A DNA stretch of 38,607 bases, from assembly GCA_017620235.1 (NCBI GenBank), contig JAFZQT010000055.1, positions 1 to 38,607 of the forward strand, given 5' to 3'. The notes below the pieces were generated by a model. It was given only the letters and a program-made list of their open reading frames with translations. It was not told the DNA's origin and searched no databases. The stretch's first letter is position 1; every line of letters starts with the position of its first letter. The DNA is from Butyrivibrio sp. Lineage in GTDB: Bacteria; Bacillota; Clostridia; Lachnospirales; Lachnospiraceae. Positions 8,250-15,534 of this stretch are shown one piece after another. The translations under genes were made by a program, and so were the position numbers.

Positions 8250-9980
8250 ATGAAAAGGAAAGTGAGAGTAGTATTAAGTTATGTAGCTATAGCAGTAATG
8301 TTGTTTACACAGAACCTTAATGTAAAAGCAGTAGAAGCCGGGAACGAAAAAGCTCTTTTAAACCCTTATGAAACAGTACATACCGAGACGATGGAAAACG
8401 GAGGAGGATTCCACGAGGGCGATATAGAATACTCGCCAATCGTCGGCTCGAAGATACTTAAATTGGAGAATGTAGATTTTTCGCAGGGGCTTACAGGTAT
8501 AGAAGTTATAGCAAGATCAAGATGGCTTGGTGCGGAAATATATGTGTATCTGGATGATCCCAAAAGCGATCCTATAGCGAGAATTTTGGTCAGGACCGGC
8601 TCTTTTAGTAAGATTACCGGAATTCCTCAAAAGAACGTAACAGGAGTTCATGATATATATTTTGAAGCAAATAATCCGATTGATATTACCGTATGGAAGG
8701 CTATCCCCGGCAGAGTTCCCGATCCGGAAGACAGACCAAGGATCGAGCCTTATCAGGACAATGAGGCAGAGTCAAACTTTGGCACATCGGGAGTGGAAGC
8801 TGTTAAGGATAATAAGCGCACTGTCTTAGCCGAATTTTCAGAGGGCGATTACTTCATTATGAAGGACGTTGACTTTGAAAAAGGTCTTAAGAGCATCACA
8901 ATAGAGGCATGCGCTGATAGCGACGGAATTATTGAGGTGAGAAAAGATTCTCCTACAGGCGAAGTGCTCGGAAGCATAGCATTTTTCGATACAGATGATG
9001 CCTATAAGCCGTTTGAAGGAGAAATGACAAATATTGAAGGCATGCAGAAGATTGTTTTTGTGGGGGAAAAAGGATCTTGCAAGATTGATAAGTGGCGTGC
9101 AGATCCGAGTAACACCGACAGACCGTTGCCTAATCCGGGTGAGCCTATAAGCCCGTATGGATATGTTGAAGCAGAGCTTGATTTCCCGAGAGAAAATGCG
9201 GAGATAATCGAAGATACCTGGAATAAAGCAGTGTCGATCAATGGCGAAGGGGGATATTTCTCTGTTCAAAAAGTAAAATTCAAATATGGTCTTTCATCGA
9301 TTGTAGTACTTGCAAAGTGCAAGGGGGCGTCAGTTATTGATATAAGAGACGGTAGCGTTGACGGGGAAATACTTGGATCGATCAGGATTGATGACACTGA
9401 TGGCGATTACAATTATTTTTCTACCAAGGCACCAAATATTGAAGGAATGCATGATCTCTTCTTTGTCAGCAGGATAGGAAGTGTCTGTGTTGATAAGTGG
9501 AGCGTTATGAGCAAGATGATCATGGTTCCCGGAATACCTCCTGTACCGGGAGAGGAAGTTGATGATCCCGTAAAAGAGGAGCCTGAATTACCTGAAAAAC
9601 CTGATCTGCCGGAGGAACCGGAGAAACCCGAATTGCCTGAAAAGCCGGATTTACCGGAGGACCCTGAAATTGCTTTGGATAGTGTTCTCAAGCTTTCATA
9701 TGAAAGAGATATATGGGACGGCGGCTATCAGATAAACTTTAAGCTCACCAATGAGTCTGAAAAGGCAGTTTCCGACTGGGCTGTAAGGATTGAAAAGAAA
9801 TACATAGACATTGCCAGCAGTTGGTGTGTAAATGTAGCTGAAGAAGGTGAATACTATGTATTTACACCGCTTTCATGGAATTCATCTCTTGAAGCAGGGC
9901 AGAGCACTGAGTTTGGCTTGATCGGAAACGGGGATGCGAGCGGCGGGCTCGATTTTCACATCAGTGATAAGAATAACTAA
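8250..9980 (+). CDS. Secreted protein with three CBM6-like modules and C-terminal CBM2
   Basis: A 576-residue smaller relative of the preceding protein. It has a signal peptide (MKRKVRVVLSYVAIAVMLF onward, about 1-30), CBM6-like modules starting near residues 38, 166 and 301, a Pro/Glu-rich linker of PEKPDLPEEPE type (about 440-472), and a CBM2 module (about 478-576; IWDGGYQINF, SWNSSLEAGQSTEFG). Modules two and three most resemble the divergent first module of the large protein (EVLGSI, IEGM, DKW). No catalytic or anchoring domain is visible. The start has a good AGGGGGT site. It probably binds the same plant cell wall polymers as its neighbour, extracellularly. Confidence 0.85.
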   Translation: MKRKVRVVLSYVAIAVMLFTQNLNVKAVEAGNEKALLNPYETVHTETMENGGGFHEGDIEYSPIVGSKILKLENVDFSQGLTGIEVIARSRWLGAEIYVYLDDPKSDPIARILVRTGSFSKITGIPQKNVTGVHDIYFEANNPIDITVWKAIPGRVPDPEDRPRIEPYQDNEAESNFGTSGVEAVKDNKRTVLAEFSEGDYFIMKDVDFEKGLKSITIEACADSDGIIEVRKDSPTGEVLGSIAFFDTDDAYKPFEGEMTNIEGMQKIVFVGEKGSCKIDKWRADPSNTDRPLPNPGEPISPYGYVEAELDFPRENAEIIEDTWNKAVSINGEGGYFSVQKVKFKYGLSSIVVLAKCKGASVIDIRDGSVDGEILGSIRIDDTDGDYNYFSTKAPNIEGMHDLFFVSRIGSVCVDKWSVMSKMIMVPGIPPVPGEEVDDPVKEEPELPEKPDLPEEPEKPELPEKPDLPEDPEIALDSVLKLSYERDIWDGGYQINFKLTNESEKAVSDWAVRIEKKYIDIASSWCVNVAEEGEYYVFTPLSWNSSLEAGQSTEFGLIGNGDASGGLDFHISDKNN

Positions 9981-10067
9981 TTGCAAACGATAACATACAT
10001 GAATTATGCAGCTACTGTTTTGTATGATAATATTTGAACATCATAAAGCAGCGAGCTGACTGGAAAA

Positions 10068-10110
10068 CCAGAGGTTTCTATATTTATAGAAATCTCTGGT
10101 TATTTTTGTT
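10068..10110 (+). terminator. Terminator after the second CBM gene
   Basis: A 14-bp stem (10068-10081 with 10086-10099, one G-T pair) with a 4-nt loop is followed by TTATTTTTGTTTT. It lies directly before the ribosome binding site of the transporter permease, so it either ends the CBM transcript or serves as an attenuator for the transporter operon. A small CTGG-AAAA-CCAG helix (10059-10070) competes for its 5' arm. Confidence 0.8.
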
Positions 10111-10120
10111 TTATAAAAAA

Positions 10121-10128
10121 GAGGAGGT
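10121..10128 (+). promoter_or_regulatory. Ribosome binding site selecting a TTG start
   Basis: GAGGAGGT lies 7 nt before TTG 10136. This is the only good ribosome binding site for the permease. The frame is open further upstream, but that part runs through the terminator hairpin and has no such site. Confidence 0.75.
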
Positions 10129-10135
10129 CGAGCAA

Positions 10136-11089
10136 TTGGTTCTAAATCACCTAAAAAAAATTAGCCCGATAATATCTGTGATATTTACGTTACTGATTCA
10201 GATCGCGGTGCCAAACGCGGCGAAGCAGCCTGACGCCAAGGGACCGTATTTTACATTTTTTCTTTACATAGTCGGAGGAATATTTGTAGTCCTGTATGCG
10301 GCATCTTTTTTCAATAAAAAAATAAATGATTACCTTTTGGATAGTGGACCGCTTTTGGCAGGTGGAGCGCAATTACTCAATTTCATAAATCTAATATGCA
10401 GTAAATTTGCACTTCTTCCGGTTCTCTTTTTTCCATCTCTGGACAGAGTGTTTGCGGTCTTCGTAAATGACAGGGCGCTCATGATCGAGTGCATAATATC
10501 ATCCGGAAAGCTCCTGATAATAGGCTTTGCTGTCGGAGCAACGCTTGGATTTACGACGGGAATACTGATCGGCTTCAATAAGAAAGTGGCGTACTGGATC
10601 AATCCACTGACAAAGATAATCGGTCCCATACCTGCGACTTCGTGGTCACCGCTTGTGCTCTCGCTTTTTAGCACATCGTATCAGGCAGCAGTGTTTATGA
10701 TAGCGCTGTCCGTGTGGTTCCCGATAACAGTCATGACAAGCAACGGTATACAGAATGTTCAGCAGACATACTTTGAAGTTGCGGACACTTTGGGAGCGGA
10801 TAAGCTCTACAAGATCTTCAAAGTCGGAATTCCTGCAGCGCTTCCGAACGTGTTTCTCGGATTCTTTTACGCGACGACAGGATCTTTTGTAACGCTGGTG
10901 ACAGCTGAGATGTTCGGGTGTAAATCCGGAATCGGATGGTACCTTAACTGGCAAAAGAGCATGATGCTGTACGCAAATGTCTACGCGGGACTGATACTTC
11001 TTGCGGTTTTGTGTAACTTAATAATTACTCTTTTATTCAGGATTAAAGACAGGCTGCTTGGATGGCAGAAGGGAGTGATCAAATGGTAG
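10136..11089 (+). CDS. ABC importer permease, TauC/SsuC type
   Basis: A 317-residue inner-membrane permease of the BPD_transp_1 family, with about six to seven hydrophobic segments. The EAA loop that contacts the ATPase is visible (EVADTLGADKLYKIFKVGIP, about residues 215-234). I place the start at TTG 10136, since the AGGAGG site is 7 nt upstream and the longer frame would cross a terminator. The stop overlaps the ATPase start by 7 nt, so the two are translationally coupled. It works with the next two genes as an importer of the nitrate/sulfonate/taurine/thiamine-precursor class. The substrate cannot be read from sequence. Confidence 0.85.
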   Translation: MVLNHLKKISPIISVIFTLLIQIAVPNAAKQPDAKGPYFTFFLYIVGGIFVVLYAASFFNKKINDYLLDSGPLLAGGAQLLNFINLICSKFALLPVLFFPSLDRVFAVFVNDRALMIECIISSGKLLIIGFAVGATLGFTTGILIGFNKKVAYWINPLTKIIGPIPATSWSPLVLSLFSTSYQAAVFMIALSVWFPITVMTSNGIQNVQQTYFEVADTLGADKLYKIFKVGIPAALPNVFLGFFYATTGSFVTLVTAEMFGCKSGIGWYLNWQKSMMLYANVYAGLILLAVLCNLIITLLFRIKDRLLGWQKGVIKW

Positions 11090-11862
11090 GAGAGATAAAA
11101 ATTGATAATGTGTCCAAGAGCTTTACCAATCCTGACGGAAGTGTTGTAAATGCTTTAAATGGCGTGAATCTCACGATTGAGCCCGGATCGTTTATATCAC
11201 TGATAGGACCTTCTGGATGTGGAAAAACAACATTGCTTCGTGCAATTGCGGGGCTTGGGCTTGCGGATGAGGGAACGGTTTTTCTGGACGGAGAGCCTGT
11301 CAGGGCTCCGGGACATGAGAGAGGCTTTGCTTTTCAGCAGGCGAACCTTTATCCGTGGCTGTCGATTGAAAATAACATCGCTTTTGGTTTAAGAGCGAGA
11401 GGCATATATAAAGAGAAAAAAGAAGATGTAAAAGAATATATCGATATGGTGGGACTTACCGGCTTTGAGAATTCCTATCCGCATCAGTTGTCGGGAGGAA
11501 TGAATCAGCGAGCTGCACTTGCAAGGGCGCTTGTGGGACATCCGAAAGTTCTTTTGCTCGATGAGCCGCTTGGCGCGCTGGATGCCTTTACCAGAATGAA
11601 TATGCAGGATGAGATCCTTAGGATCTGGAAAGATCAGAAGATGACAATGATCATGGTAACGCATGATGTTGATGAGGCTGTATATCTGTCTGACAAAGTT
11701 GTGATCATGACTCCAAGACCTGCAAAGATAGAGCAGGTACTTGATATAGAACTTGGAAGACCACGCGCGAGAGGAGGAAATGACTTTATCAAATACAGGA
11801 CGAAGATCCTGGAGATTCTAAATTACGCCGGAGAGAACAGAGAGCCGGAATATTATTTATAA
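11083..11862 (+). CDS. ABC importer ATPase, TauB/SsuB type
   Basis: A 259-residue nucleotide-binding subunit. Walker A is GPSGCGKT (42-49), the Q-loop is at FQQ (84-86), the signature is LSGGM (136-140), Walker B is VLLLDE (156-161) and the switch His is in VTHD (H194). It is closest to the SsuB/TauB group. ATG 11083, after GGGAG, overlaps the permease stop; an upstream in-frame ATG at 11062 lies inside the permease and has no ribosome binding site. It sits on the cytoplasmic side and powers the importer with the flanking genes. Confidence 0.9.
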   Translation: MVGEIKIDNVSKSFTNPDGSVVNALNGVNLTIEPGSFISLIGPSGCGKTTLLRAIAGLGLADEGTVFLDGEPVRAPGHERGFAFQQANLYPWLSIENNIAFGLRARGIYKEKKEDVKEYIDMVGLTGFENSYPHQLSGGMNQRAALARALVGHPKVLLLDEPLGALDAFTRMNMQDEILRIWKDQKMTMIMVTHDVDEAVYLSDKVVIMTPRPAKIEQVLDIELGRPRARGGNDFIKYRTKILEILNYAGENREPEYYL

Positions 11863-11880
11863 GTTTTAAGGAGAAAAGAA

Positions 11881-12948
11881 ATGAAAAAGATAATTGCAGG
11901 TGTTTTGGCACTGACAGTGACTGCGCTGCTTGTAGGATGCGGCGCTAAGTCGGAGAAAAATGCGGAAGGAGACGGACTTACAGTAAAGATACTTAATAAC
12001 AAAGAGAGCTTATGCCTGGCGCCTGTCCATATCGCTATAATCAACGGATATTTTGATGAAGAGTTTGAGGCTATTGGGCAAGAGTATGAAGTCGTAACTT
12101 CCAATGTAGATACGATCACTGAGCAGATTACGAGCGGAGAGATAAATGCAGGTTACGGACTTACCGGAACTTTGATGCAGCCTATTTCCAACGGACTTTC
12201 AATCTCTTTTGTGTCAGGTCTTCACAGAGGATGCACGAAGTTTTATTCAAAAAACGGTTCTGGCATAAACAAGCTTGAAGATCTCAAGGGAAAGACAATT
12301 GGTGTTGCGTCGTTGTCGGATTCTGCACCTATCCAGCTTAAGAGGAAGCTGTTCAGCCTTGGATTTACCGTAAACGGAAGCGATGCTGATATTCAATTTG
12401 TGACATATGCGATGACTGATCTTCCGACAGCGCTTGATAACGGCGCGGTTGATGCGATAGGAATACACGATCCCGTGGCATATAACGCTGAAAAGAACTA
12501 TGACTTCATAAAGATTCTTGATATAGGCGAGGACGAGGTCTTTTCACAGGAATATTGCTGCCAGGCTTATGTCTCTCAGGAGCTTATCGCAAAGAATCCC
12601 AAGGGCGCGGCAGCATATGCACGAGCTATTCAGAAGGCAGCAGCTTTCGTGCAGGCACTTCCCGAGGAAGCGGCTAGACTTCAGGTTGAGAACGGATATA
12701 TGCCTTCCGAGAGCAACGACGATATTGTCAAATATGGTGAGATTCTCGCAAGCCTTAACTATGAACCTTCGGTAAAGCTTGGAAGAGAGACTTTTGTGTC
12801 ATCATTCAAAGATCTGCAAAAGACGGGAGATCTTGATCCTTCGCTTAACGAAGAAGAATTTACTAAAAAAGTTTTTCCTGATCTCGAGGGAGTTCCGGAG
12901 TCATTCACATATGATCCGGCCAGCAAGAAATTTACAGAAAACAGCTAA
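11881..12948 (+). CDS. Substrate-binding lipoprotein, TauA/SsuA/NMT1-like
   Basis: A 355-residue lipoprotein with a signal peptide and lipobox LVGC (acylated C20). The mature part is a two-lobed binding protein (SBP_bac/NMT1-like): LAPVHIAIINGYFDE, GLTGTL and LEDLKGKTIGV are typical. Unusual for the family are the mature cysteines C45, C118 (in HRGCTKF) and the C226-C227 pair (EYCCQ). It lies 18 nt after the ATPase with its own AAGGAG site, so it is the extracellular receptor of the importer. The cysteines, together with the Cys-rich DUF4418 gene that follows, hint at a metal or sulfur-containing ligand. That is inference only. Confidence 0.85.
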   Translation: MKKIIAGVLALTVTALLVGCGAKSEKNAEGDGLTVKILNNKESLCLAPVHIAIINGYFDEEFEAIGQEYEVVTSNVDTITEQITSGEINAGYGLTGTLMQPISNGLSISFVSGLHRGCTKFYSKNGSGINKLEDLKGKTIGVASLSDSAPIQLKRKLFSLGFTVNGSDADIQFVTYAMTDLPTALDNGAVDAIGIHDPVAYNAEKNYDFIKILDIGEDEVFSQEYCCQAYVSQELIAKNPKGAAAYARAIQKAAAFVQALPEEAARLQVENGYMPSESNDDIVKYGEILASLNYEPSVKLGRETFVSSFKDLQKTGDLDPSLNEEEFTKKVFPDLEGVPESFTYDPASKKFTENS

Positions 12949-12972
12949 GTATAAGGAGTGGAAATTAGAATT

Positions 12973-13386
12973 ATGAAATCGAAAGTGATTGTAAATGTTG
13001 TAAGAGTACTCGTTTTTGCATTTCTGATAGTCGGAATCTTTACTTTTGCACATGTCTGCGGAGATATGGGGGATATGGAGGCGAAGTGCCATAAGACAAG
13101 AAGCTTTGCCGTTGCTGCAAGCATAGTTCTTGGCGCGTTGGCGGTTGTACAGATCTTTATAAAAAAGGCACTTGCAGAAAAAGTGACATCAATAGTACAG
13201 GTTGCGGGAGGAATCATAATCGCGCTTCTTCCTATAGCGATAGCACCTGTGTGTGACATGAAGACAATGCACTGCTATGTGTACACAAGACCTTTTCTTG
13301 TGATAACGGGCATAGTACTTACAGGGATTGCGATTGTAGATCTTCTCATTGTTCTGAAAGGAAAAAAGGATGGAAATCCTGCATAA
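12973..13386 (+). CDS. DUF4418 family membrane protein with Cys/Met/His clusters
   Basis: A 137-residue protein with four hydrophobic segments (about 7-27, 46-63, 71-90, 107-127). Two clusters follow TM1 and TM3: HVCGDMGDMEAKCH (H27, C29, M32, M35, C39, H40) and CDMKTMHC (C94, M96, M99, H100, C101). These match the pattern I know for DUF4418. Both lie just after a membrane segment on the same predicted side and look suited to metal or heme binding, though no function is established. ATG 12973 is preferred, with AAGGAG 14 nt upstream, a rather long spacing; a GTG at 12958 overlaps the AAGGAG. It overlaps the next gene by 17 nt. Confidence 0.75.
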   Translation: MKSKVIVNVVRVLVFAFLIVGIFTFAHVCGDMGDMEAKCHKTRSFAVAASIVLGALAVVQIFIKKALAEKVTSIVQVAGGIIIALLPIAIAPVCDMKTMHCYVYTRPFLVITGIVLTGIAIVDLLIVLKGKKDGNPA

Positions 13387-14542
13387 ACTGATTTTCAAAA
13401 GTATAAGTTCAAAAATGTATCGCAGCATAGGCCTGATTCTTATCGGGCTTGTGCTGTCTTATGCGACTGTGATTATTTCGCTTACGGCATTTGGCATGGA
13501 ACATGGCAGTAAAAATGCCGCGGAGCGCATGGGCGCAGATATAATCGTTGCACCGAAGGGGTATGGCGAGGATATGGAGGGGATTCTTTTGACCACGAAA
13601 AAGAGCTTCTTCTATATGGACTCATCGGTAGTGGACGAAATCAGAGATACGGACGGCGTTGAGACGGCTTCACCACAGACATTTCTGATGACGCTTGAAT
13701 CATCTTGCTGCGATCAGCCTGTTCAGATAATCGGGATCGACAATGATTCCGATTTTGTCGTGACACCGTGGATAGATAAGAAGTATATAAAGTCGCTTGA
13801 AGGCGGCGAACTGATTGTCGGAAGTAAGGTGAATGTGACAGACGGCACATTTAAGATGTTTGGAAAAGAGTATCCGGTAGCGGCATCACTTGATGAGAGC
13901 GGATCTTCCATGGATGCGTCGGTTTTTGTGAGCAGGGACCGGATAGGTGAGATCATGGAAAATGCGCAGCAGGCTGGACAGGGCGTTATTGCAGAAGTGA
14001 ATTCAAAAGACGTTTCGGCGGTCTGTGTGAAAGTGGCAGAAAAAGGCAGCATAGCCTCCGTTGTTGGTAAACTCTCAAGAATAGAAAATGTTGATATAGT
14101 CACGGCTGAGAGCGTTTCTTCAAAGCTTTTTTCCGGACTTAAGGATACGTATGTGATCTATTCGGTTATCATAGCGCTGATGGTGATAATAAGCATATTT
14201 TTACTGTTCGTGATCCATTACATTACTTTGAATGACAGGAAAAAAGAAGTCGAGATACTTCGGACAATAGGAATCAGCAGAAAGAAGATAAAGGCTTTTT
14301 TGATGCGCGAAGTCTTGTGGACGGCGGCTCCGGGAGCGTTTCTTGGAACGGCTTTCGGCTTCCTTTCGTTTATACTCCTTTTGCAGCTTATCGAAGCGAC
14401 GACGAAAATACCGTTTACTGCGCCGCTTGTTGGCGAAGAGGTTGTGGTGGTTGTCGTGACTTTTTTACTTACGACAGTGCTGGGACCGGTGTGTGCTCTT
14501 TTTAGCATAAAGAAACTATGCCCTGAAAAGGTGTATTTGTAA
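13370..14542 (+). CDS. FtsX/MacB-like ABC permease
   Basis: A 390-residue permease with one N-terminal membrane segment (about 20-42), a large extracytoplasmic domain (about 45-260) and three C-terminal segments (about 265-385). This is the MacB/LolC/FtsX layout. The cytoplasmic NDRKKEVEILRTIGISRKKI coupling region is clear. The outer domain contains an adjacent cysteine pair (C113-C114 in ESSCCDQPVQIIGID). The gene begins inside the DUF4418 gene and is followed at 38 nt by its ATPase. MacB-like systems use ATP to move or extract envelope substrates rather than transport through the membrane; here the substrate is unknown. Confidence 0.8.
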   Translation: MEILHKLIFKSISSKMYRSIGLILIGLVLSYATVIISLTAFGMEHGSKNAAERMGADIIVAPKGYGEDMEGILLTTKKSFFYMDSSVVDEIRDTDGVETASPQTFLMTLESSCCDQPVQIIGIDNDSDFVVTPWIDKKYIKSLEGGELIVGSKVNVTDGTFKMFGKEYPVAASLDESGSSMDASVFVSRDRIGEIMENAQQAGQGVIAEVNSKDVSAVCVKVAEKGSIASVVGKLSRIENVDIVTAESVSSKLFSGLKDTYVIYSVIIALMVIISIFLLFVIHYITLNDRKKEVEILRTIGISRKKIKAFLMREVLWTAAPGAFLGTAFGFLSFILLLQLIEATTKIPFTAPLVGEEVVVVVVTFLLTTVLGPVCALFSIKKLCPEKVYL

Positions 14543-14579
14543 TCTGAAAAAAGTTGTGCATTATTTCGGAGAAAATCAG

Positions 14580-15272
14580 ATGGATATCGTATTGAATAAG
14601 ATAACTAAAAGATATAAAAGAGATAAGCGTGAATTTACAGTTCTTGATGATGTCAGCATAACATTACCGCATGGAAAATTCACTGTAATAAGCGGCGACA
14701 GCGGCGTTGGCAAGAGTACGCTTCTAAATATTGTTGCGGGGCTTAGCAGACCGACCGCGGGTAAGGTTTATTACGGCGAAAAAGAGATCACATCGCTCGG
14801 TGATGAAGACCTATCCGAGCTGAGGACAGGCTTTATGGGCGTTATGACTCAGAACTGTGAGCTTATTCCGTACCTTACGCTTAGTGAAAACCTGAAACTT
14901 GCCTATGATATAAGTGTCAAGAGTAGCGAGAAGAATTCTTTTTCAGAAGAGGAATCGTCAGCGGGTGCGACAAGCTTTGCTGCAGAACTTCTTGATGCTC
15001 TCGGGCTTTCTCATCTTCAAAACGAGTATCCGTCATCTCTTTCAAGCGGAGAGATAAAACGAGCCGCGATCGCACGAACCCTCATAGCACGCCCTGAGCT
15101 TGTAATAATGGATGAGCCCACCGCTAATCTTGACCGCAAAAATGTGAGAGCCGTTCTGAAACTTCTCAGGAAATACAGCTTCGAAGGAACCACCGTCATT
15201 ATCAGCTCCCACGAAAAAGAGGCAATCGAAGAGGCAGACTATAACTTTGAACTGAATTTTTCCGAGAATTAG
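14580..15272 (+). CDS. ABC ATPase, LolD/MacB type
   Basis: A 230-residue ATPase for the FtsX-like permease. Walker A is GDSGVGKS (39-46), the Q-loop lies in MTQNCELIPY, the signature is the variant LSSGE (154-158) instead of LSGGQ, Walker B is LVIMDE (174-179), and the switch His is in SSHEKEA. A Ser/Glu-rich insertion (about 113-132) precedes the signature. ATG 14580 is preferred because GGAGA is 6-11 nt upstream; GTG 14556 has no site. It is the last gene of the six-gene operon. Confidence 0.85.
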   Translation: MDIVLNKITKRYKRDKREFTVLDDVSITLPHGKFTVISGDSGVGKSTLLNIVAGLSRPTAGKVYYGEKEITSLGDEDLSELRTGFMGVMTQNCELIPYLTLSENLKLAYDISVKSSEKNSFSEEESSAGATSFAAELLDALGLSHLQNEYPSSLSSGEIKRAAIARTLIARPELVIMDEPTANLDRKNVRAVLKLLRKYSFEGTTVIISSHEKEAIEEADYNFELNFSEN

Positions 15273-15302
15273 GAAAAATGCTGACTAAGGGGTTAGCGAG
15301 CG

Positions 15303-15422
15303 AAAAGGTTTATTCTGTAATCGCAAGAGGTAAATATACACAATATTTTGCGAATTTGTGCTTACACAATCTGAGCAAAAATTGTGTATATTTGCCGTTT
15401 GCGAATATGGAGTAAACCTTTT
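15303..15422. repeat. Long hairpin repeat, copy A (between ATPase gene and secA)
   Basis: A 120-nt imperfect palindrome. The outer arm AAAAGGTTTAT (15303-15313) pairs with 15412-15422. Further pairs TCTGTA, TCGCAA, AAATATACACAAT and TTTTGC lead to an inner TTGTG-CTTA-CACAA hairpin (15356-15369). The core, roughly 15332-15393, is shared with a second copy at 19330-19405. It should block or end transcription on either strand, and could be a MITE-like or REP-like element. No transposase is nearby. Confidence 0.75.
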
Positions 15423-15444
15423 GTTATTATATATAAGTAGAAAG

Positions 15445-15473
15445 TTGAATAGTTTATGCAAATCTGTTACAAT
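15445..15473 (+). promoter_or_regulatory. Sigma-A type promoter of secA
   Basis: TTGAAT (15445-15450), a 17-bp spacer, then TACAAT (15468-15473) with an extended -10 TGT. The predicted start is near 15480, leaving a leader of about 55 nt that contains the hairpin at 15496-15518. Confidence 0.75.
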
Positions 15474-15495
15474 GTACAACGGACTTTTGCTAAAT

Positions 15496-15520
15496 AAAAG
15501 GGGTCAGTTTACCCTTTTTT
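15496..15520 (+). promoter_or_regulatory. Terminator-like hairpin in the secA leader
   Basis: AAAAGGG(G)T (15496-15504) pairs with ACCCTTTT (15511-15518) and runs into T residues. It lies between the promoter and the AGGGAG ribosome binding site. It may be an attenuator of secA or only a weak, incidental structure. Confidence 0.4.
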
Positions 15521-15534
15521 AGGGAGAAATAAAG

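Noticed and set aside
10034-10135. N-terminal extension of the permease
   Set aside because: It runs through a strong terminator hairpin and has no ribosome binding site, while GAGGAGGT stands 7 nt before TTG 10136.
11881-12948. Thiamine precursor (NMT1/THI5) assignment of the importer
   Set aside because: No TPP riboswitch is visible upstream and no thiamine genes are nearby; the fold alone does not settle the substrate.
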